Shown one piece after another: positions 58,504 to 64,000 of a stretch of 64,000 nucleotides of DNA (position 1 is its first letter; every line of letters begins with the position of its first letter). This stretch comes from Phycomyces nitens (Eukaryota > Mucoromycota > Mucoromycetes > Mucorales > Phycomycetaceae). The notes under the pieces were generated by a model. It ran no database searches. It was not told the DNA's origin and worked only from the letters and a program-made list of their open reading frames with translations. Both the position numbers and the translations under genes were made by a program. The stretch covers positions 2,356,001 through 2,420,000 of the forward strand of contig JAHRBC010000001.1 of assembly GCA_022702545.1 (NCBI GenBank), read 5' to 3'.

Positions 58504-59825
58504 ATGTCTATCCTTCGCCAGTTTCGCCCTTTTCTGCAGCCCAAAAGGCCCATTCTTTCCACTGCTCTTGTACCAAGTCTTGTACAAAGTCTTCGTACCA
58601 AAAAGACCATTTCCTTTGAACCTGAGCCTACTGAAAAGGGCCGCACAAATGAATTGATCGAAGCCGTATTGTATGGCTCAAAAAAGGTCAAGGAAGAAGA
58701 GAGACAGACCCATTCAAAGATGCTCGCCAGAGGAAAATATGTCCATGAATTACAAAGTATGCAAACATGGGATATGCCAGACCACTAAATACCAATCGAT
58801 AGAGCACAAAGTAAAGCCAGATAAAGTGGATGCCTATATTGAACTGATGTAAGCAGTCGCAAGACACGTAATAGTATATTGATCCTTGGTTTAGGACAAA
58901 ACATCTTCCTTATATTGCAAACGATCCCCTCAATGATGTTCATCTGTGTGGGAGTTGGATGATCGATATAGGAGAGCAGGACACATTCGGTAAGCCTTTC
59001 TGACTTGGAACAAAAACAGATCTTGGTTGTGTAATCCTTTATTGTTATTATCAGTACATGTGTGGGAGTACAAGGGATATCCTGGCCATCGGCATACTAT
59101 GGAAAGACTAGCCAAGGATCCTGTAAGTTTCAGCCCATGGGAAACTTTTGAGTACCAGTTGGCTTACCCTAGACACAGAACCACATTGAATTCCTAAAGG
59201 ATCTTAGTCCATTGTTGCATTCACGAGAGAACAACATGATGCTCGAGTTTTCTTTCTGGAAGACATCTCCCCCAAAGATCACAAATGGCATATTCGAACT
59301 ACGGAGATATAGCCTCAAGGTAAGCTTCTCTGGTTAAACAGTATCGAAATAACTCTTTTGTATCCACATAGCCTGGGAGTCTTTTGGAGTGGGAAATGTA
59401 TTGGTAAGATGGCCTATTTTATTATTATTAATAATAATAGTAATAATCGGGGAGGATATACTAGAAAGTAACATTATCACTAGGCGCAAAGGGCTAGAAT
59501 GTCGTCGACAGTTCTGTGAGCCAGTGGGTGCTTGGTTTACTCAACTTGGATCCCTTAACACGGTCTACCACATGTGGAGCTACCCGTAAGTTGTTTATTT
59601 CTGCCATGCTTGTAAATAATATTATATTTCTAGGGATCTGCAGACACGAAAGACAAGTCGTGAGGATGCTTGGAGCCTAGACGAATGGCCTCAAACAGTG
59701 TATAATACAGGTAATACAAGGCAATGATTTTGTTTGGTGGTTAATATCCTGCGATTGTAGTGCGTTTGGTGGACAATATGACTTCTTATATAATGAAGCC
59801 CTTGCCGTTTAGTCCATTACGCTAG
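58504..59825 (+). CDS. NIPSNAP-family mitochondrial protein
   Basis: Nine exons (58504-58756, 58803-58848, 58895-58989, 59055-59122, 59173-59319, 59372-59403, 59484-59585, 59634-59710, 59761-59825) encode 294 residues. A presequence-like N-terminus (M-S-I-L-R-Q-F-R-P-F) suggests import into mitochondria. Two ferredoxin-like NIPSNAP repeats follow. The first has H-K-V-K-P-D-K-V-D-A-Y, C-G-S-W and V-H-V-W-E-Y. The second has F-E-L-R-R-Y-S-L-K-P-G-S-L, E-P-V-G-A-W-F-T-Q-L-G and V-Y-H-M-W-S-Y. The family is tied to mitochondrial quality control in animals; the fungal role is unknown. Exon 5 could begin six nt later. Its stop lies 36 bp from that of the convergent ketoacyl synthase gene, so the 3' UTRs must overlap. 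Confidence 0.92.
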
Positions 59826-59861
59826 GTGAATCCAGCATAAATAAAAATTATGTCTTTTTTT

Positions 59862-61598
59862 TTATTCTGTCTTTGCAAAACACAGTGTCGCATTTGTTCC
59901 ACCAAATCCAAAGCTGTTTGTCAAGGCAGCCCTGATGGTTTTTCCTTCTTGAGGAACTAATGGTACATAGTTGAGATTAAAGTCTTTGCTGTCTGGCCCA
60001 CCTGGTGAATGAAGATTCAATGTTGGGGGAAGAATGTTCTATTCACACGAAAAAAAAGAGTTAAAGGTTGTTGTAGCAATAGCCATTTACCTTGTAAACC
60101 GAGAGGATTGTGAAGATGGCTTCTACAGATCCAGCTGCACCTAGTAGATGTCCAGTGGCTCCCTTTGTAGAAGATACTGCCACATTATCCCATTGGCCTT
60201 CAAATACACGCTTAATTGCACTATTTTCTGCAGCATCGCCTATAACAAAGAGCAAGGATATTAACCGACACAATCATATAGCCATATAGACTGACTTACC
60301 AACAGCAGTGCTAGTGGCATGGGCATTGACATAATCAATGTCTGCTGGTGTCAGTTGTGCCTTTGCCAAGGCTCTTTCCATGGATTTTGCTGCACCTCTT
60401 CCATCAGAGGGTGGTGCTGTCATATGGTGAGCATCGCCTGATAGACCATAGCCTCGCAACTCGCAATAGATGCGTGCCCCACGCTTCTTGGCATGCTCTA
60501 GTTCTTCCAACACGACCACACCTGCACCCTCTCCCATAACAAATCCAGCTCGTCCAGAATCAAAGGGTCTCGAGGACTCTGTTGGTCTTTCTTCAAACCC
60601 TGAAGCCAATGACTTTGCTCTTTTGGGCGTGTCAATAGGATAATCTAGTAACAGATGGTTTCATTACCTGGCAAATCCAGCAATAGCCAAGGGATGTATG
60701 GCTGCTTCTGCACCACCTGCAACCATCACATCCGCATCATCAAACTGGATGAACCGCATAGCATCTCCAATGGAATGCGCACCTGTTGTACATGCAGTAG
60801 ACACGGCATGATTAGGTCCCTTTGGATGATATTAGCACAAGATATGTGTAGACTGTCATTAATTACTTGGAATCCGTATTTCATTGTAAGATGGCCAGCT
60901 GCCATATTGATCAGGATACGAGGTACAAACATTGGAGACACCTTTCTATGGCCCTTGTTTTGCACCATTAATTGATTGATGAGCAAAAGAAAGAAAAAAA
61001 GGTAAAATCACTTACAGAAGTAGCATAGGCAGCAGAGGTAGCCACAATATCCTCCAGACTTCCCATGCCAGATCCAATACAGACACCCTAAACATCATGG
61101 TAATTGCTGCTCAATTCTAATACTCTCAAATATCCAGTTATCGATCAACGATTGATTCTCACAGTTCTTTCTCTTTCAAATTCGTCACTTGGTTTCCACT
61201 CTGCGTCCTCTAATGCTTGACGGGCAGCTGCAATGGCAAACTGAGTAAACTTGGCCATGACACGGTCGTCCTATAGCACACACATTGAGGTTTTGGATTC
61301 CATATCTTTGGTGATTTATTTCAGGGCAGAATACTATTCTTGGTATTTAAGATATATATATATATATGCTTACACCCTTGTCTAACCATTCACTAGCTGT
61401 AAATTGGCCTTGTTCTTTGGGTCCTTGAGGAACACAGGCTCCAATGCGTACTGGCAATGACTCAAAACCAGGATTGTCTGACAATGAGACAATGCCACAT
61501 TGACTTTTCAACAAGTTTTGCCATGCATGATTTACACCAACACCCAAGGGTGTCACTAGGCCAAGACCAGTAACTACTACGCGACGAGCAGAAGCCAT
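59862..61598 (-). CDS. Beta-ketoacyl-ACP synthase, mitochondrial type II FAS (CEM1/OXSM-like)
   Basis: Eight exons (61598-61374, 61270-61163, 61087-61016, 60953-60867, 60819-60668, 60619-60300, 60239-60091, 60038-59862) encode 429 residues, a KASI/II-type condensing enzyme. The catalytic triad is complete: Cys174 in V-S-T-A-C-T-T-G, His315 in N-A-H-A-T-S-T and His352 in G-A-T-G-H-L, with Lys347 before it. The N-terminus [11 protein letters not shown] enters the fold directly, as in yeast Cem1, with little room for a presequence, so an extra 5' exon is possible. In fungi this stand-alone form works in mitochondrial fatty acid synthesis, which feeds lipoic acid. Introns were set where phase and consensus agreed; exon 4 starts at G-H-R-K-V-S-P. 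Confidence 0.95.
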
Positions 61599-61741
61599 GT
61601 AGAATATGAATACTTTGATAGAAAGAAAGAAAAAATGAGGATATTTGTGAAAACAACAAAACTATGTGTATGTGTGTGTGTGTGTAGAGGGGGCGGCACT
61701 CTAAAAAAAAATGCGAGTAAATGTGTGAAAAATTAAGCGAC

Positions 61742-63613
61742 CTAATCAGACTTGACAGTTGATAGCGGTGTATCAGAGCATGTCCACTGGCGATACAGAA
61801 AATAGCCAAACAAAAGGCAGAATACACCACAGCTCATTGTTGTATTGAGCACCACAAAGAGGTCTGGAAGGTTCTTGGGTGAATCAAGAGTTAAATCGAT
61901 AACATGCCACCCGATGAATCCAGCGTATACCACCTAGAATAACAGTAATTAATCAAATGTATTCTTGAGTCACATCTCTTACATTAATCATTTTACGGAG
62001 AGTAGTAAAGGTCGATGCGGGGTAGTCTCCCAAGAGGTAGTTCCACAAGAGAGTAGTGGCCACATACGGAATCTCGAGTCCCTCTCGTTTCAACAGAGGA
62101 AACATACTATATATATATAGTTTGTTAAATCGCATATTTATCCAGGCATCAAATTACCTAAACATTGCAGTGTTTATGAATAGACGGACAGCAACCGGGT
62201 CTTCCAGTACAAGCAAGGTAACCGGCAGAGCAGGCAACAGAATTGATTTCTCATGAACCTGAAAAGACAGCAAAAAGAATGCAAGCGATGAATTCACCAA
62301 TGCGTACAGGAATCTGGCTGGGGAGGGGCGAATGAAGAGCTGGACACTGACAGGCACGACTGCCACCAGTGTAGCTACAAGACTGCAGATTTAAAAGTAA
62401 GAACAAATCCAGTTACCATCTATTTACCTCATCTTAACGGCGGCTTCAAGGCTGAGCAATTGACGGACCTTGATGACGATGTTTAGTGTACACCAGATAC
62501 TAGCCACCTTGTCTTCAAATAAGCCTCGGGCTACTGGAAACACACGATGGATGACCTGAAGAATATCTTGAAGTGATCCAAGCCATGGAGAAAACAAGAT
62601 TCCAAATGTCACCAGTACAGTGGCCCCAAGTTTACAGAACAATACGAATCTACAGGGTATGTTAGCGAGGATGATTCTCAAAAAAAAAATGAATTACTTG
62701 CCCATGCTTGTCTTTGAAGCACTGGGCTAGTAAATAGGCAAATATGGCTGGTGCATAATATAGGGCCATTTGTTTGAATCCTAGCGAAAGACAAAAGAAT
62801 ATGGCTCCCAACACATAGTATCCAGTCAAGAATGCATTTATGGCCCATAAAGTGAGACCAAGCATCAGACTGTTGAATTGAAAGTGGCCATGGTCAATCA
62901 ATAGCAAGGCAGGTTGCATTAGAATCAATATGGCCCCAATATGCTGTAGATAGTAGGGATTAGAGATGGCCATAATAAACACCCCTCCTTTGTTTTTTAC
63001 CTTTTGAAAGATGTCCTTGGATCCATATTGGATTTGACAGAATACCAAGACAGCTGGTATATAGACCACCATTTCTGACACAAATACAGTAGAGCGCATA
63101 AACAGCTTACTGCCCATTGATTCCACCCCACGCGAAGTATAGAGCTCAAACCAAGAAGGGTCTATCAATGATCCTCTTTACGGACCCACTCTAACATTGA
63201 GTTGCTGTCTGGATAGTAAACTAACGGATCCTTACATCTTGCCACACAGCCTGCTGTGAAAGGCTGTCAGAGGCGGATAATCCAACCCCCACCAGCTCAA
63301 GTCGTGTGTATACCAGTCTTTGGTCGGAAGATGGATAGTCAACTCCATCCAGTGTCTCTGGGCCTCATAGTCTCCATATTGTGGAGGCGTGTTTTGACCT
63401 ATGCACTCCAGAAAATAAATTATTCTTTATACGTTATTTTATTATTCACAACCAATGCAATCTACTCTTACCCGAATAAGGATGAAGCGCCACTGCCCAT
63501 CTCACCAACGATCCAAACAAGAGGTACACCAAAGGAGCAGTCCACAAAGTCTCATGGCGTACCAGATGGCGCAATCCTTGTTTTACCGGGTTGGTCATCC
63601 AGATCCCTTTCAT
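61742..63613 (-). CDS. ALG6: Dolichyl-P-Glc:Man9GlcNAc2-PP-dolichol alpha-1,3-glucosyltransferase
   Basis: Seven exons (63613-63472, 63398-63236, 63175-62702, 62649-62428, 62382-62158, 62106-61983, 61933-61742) encode 513 residues, about the family length. ALG6 adds the first glucose to the lipid-linked oligosaccharide in the ER lumen. The first luminal loop is diagnostic: [11 protein letters not shown] with the family's acidic D-x-E, then [26 protein letters not shown] and [10 protein letters not shown] follow, then several more helices. R-N-I-H rather than the ALG8 pattern would be expected near position 2-10 and is not present, so ALG8 is unlikely but not excluded. Intron 3 is GC-AG (GCAAGT). 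An in-frame ATG at 63763 would add a 50-residue leader-like extension. Confidence 0.92.
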
Positions 63614-63823
63614 TTCTTTTTTATTATTATTCTTTTTTCTTTCTTTCTTTTGCAGGTAGATGAAGTGTATTGTATTGTAATAAAATATACAAAGAAGCCT
63701 ATAAAAAGAATAAAGGATCGTTTGGACACAAACTATTCTTGGCGGAGCCACAAAGCCTTTCATTTATTCACAAATTCCTATTAATTCCTTCTTTAAGCCC
63801 ATTAATAATTGTCATTACTAGAG

Positions 63824-64000
63824 ATGCGTAATCCACTCAAGAAACGGTCAAAGAGACAACAGAGACTTGCATTACAGCAGGACAGTGGCTTTACACCCGA
63901 GCAATTTGAATCACCCGAGATACCAAGCAAGTTGTTTAATTTTTTTATGAATAGCCAATAGTCTACATCTTGTTAACATGCTCAGCAGTTCCCTGGAGTG
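63824..64000 (+). CDS. 5' end of an unidentified gene (runs off the window)
   Basis: An ATG at 63824 opens 34 codons of basic then acidic sequence (M-R-N-P-L-K-K-R-S-K-R-Q-Q-R, then D-S-G-F-T-P-E-Q-F-E). It lies divergent to ALG6, with 210 bp between the starts. The exon then runs into stops unless a GC-AG intron is used: donor GCAAGT at 63927, a branch-like TTAAC, and acceptor AG at 63988. It would continue as P-W-S. No family can be named from so short a piece. Confidence 0.4.

Noticed and set aside
1..64000. CRISPR arrays, operons, bacterial-type promoters or ribosome binding sites
   Set aside because: None seen; spliceosomal introns show nuclear eukaryotic DNA, where these are not expected.
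1..64000. tRNA or rRNA genes
   Set aside because: A scan by eye for the T-loop box and paired stems found nothing convincing; tRNAscan-SE would settle this.

Overview
The window looks like nuclear DNA of a filamentous early-diverging fungus, most likely Mucoromycotina (Mucorales or Phycomyces type). I infer this from AT-rich intergenic DNA full of microsatellites, short spliceosomal introns (about 45-90 nt, mostly GT-AG, a few GC-AG), a single-chain glutamate synthase, fungal versions of SAGA, spliceosome, mitoribosome and N-glycosylation genes, and relics of repeat families that I associate with Mucoromycotina genomes. Exon structures were assembled by eye: reading frame, splice signals and phase were checked at every junction. 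There is no transcript evidence.

Layout. 0-5.5 kb: an uncertain small gene, an F-box protein, a 48-residue zinc-knuckle ORF split by an intron, and a NAT/NCS2 nucleobase permease that resembles bacterial UraA. 5.4-10.3 kb: nothing convincing. 10.3-22.8 kb: a small secreted protein, the SAGA subunit Ada1/TADA1, a heat-shock-factor-type regulator, and a 2,074-residue glutamate synthase. 24.9-31 kb: an unknown coiled-coil protein with an internal duplication, then two head-to-head cytochrome P450 paralogues with the same exon architecture. 31.3-37.3 kb: a decayed zone holding a broken repeat-family gene, a GC-richer diverged tandem repeat and a Tc1/mariner-like transposase relic. 37.9-47.2 kb: mitoribosomal uS11m, splicing factor SF3A2, a CENP-P-like kinetochore protein, a mitochondrial NAD+/pyrimidine-type carrier and a peptide/proton symporter. 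47.2-54.7 kb: gene-poor, with the 3' tail of a LINE. 54.7-64 kb: a dense block with an AGFG-like ArfGAP, mitoribosomal mS34, a NIPSNAP protein, a mitochondrial-type beta-ketoacyl-ACP synthase, the ALG6 glucosyltransferase and the 5' end of an unidentified gene.

How the genes fit together. Most are independent housekeeping genes, as expected for a fungus without operons. One local theme is mitochondrial function: mS34, NIPSNAP and the ketoacyl synthase lie within 4 kb, and the carrier and uS11m are nearby. The P450 pair and the permease are the most obvious accessory genes. The points most worth following up are the CENP-P homologue, because Mucoromycotina are reported to lack CENP-A, the UraA-like permease, the mirror-image P450 pair, and the recurrent GCAAGT introns.
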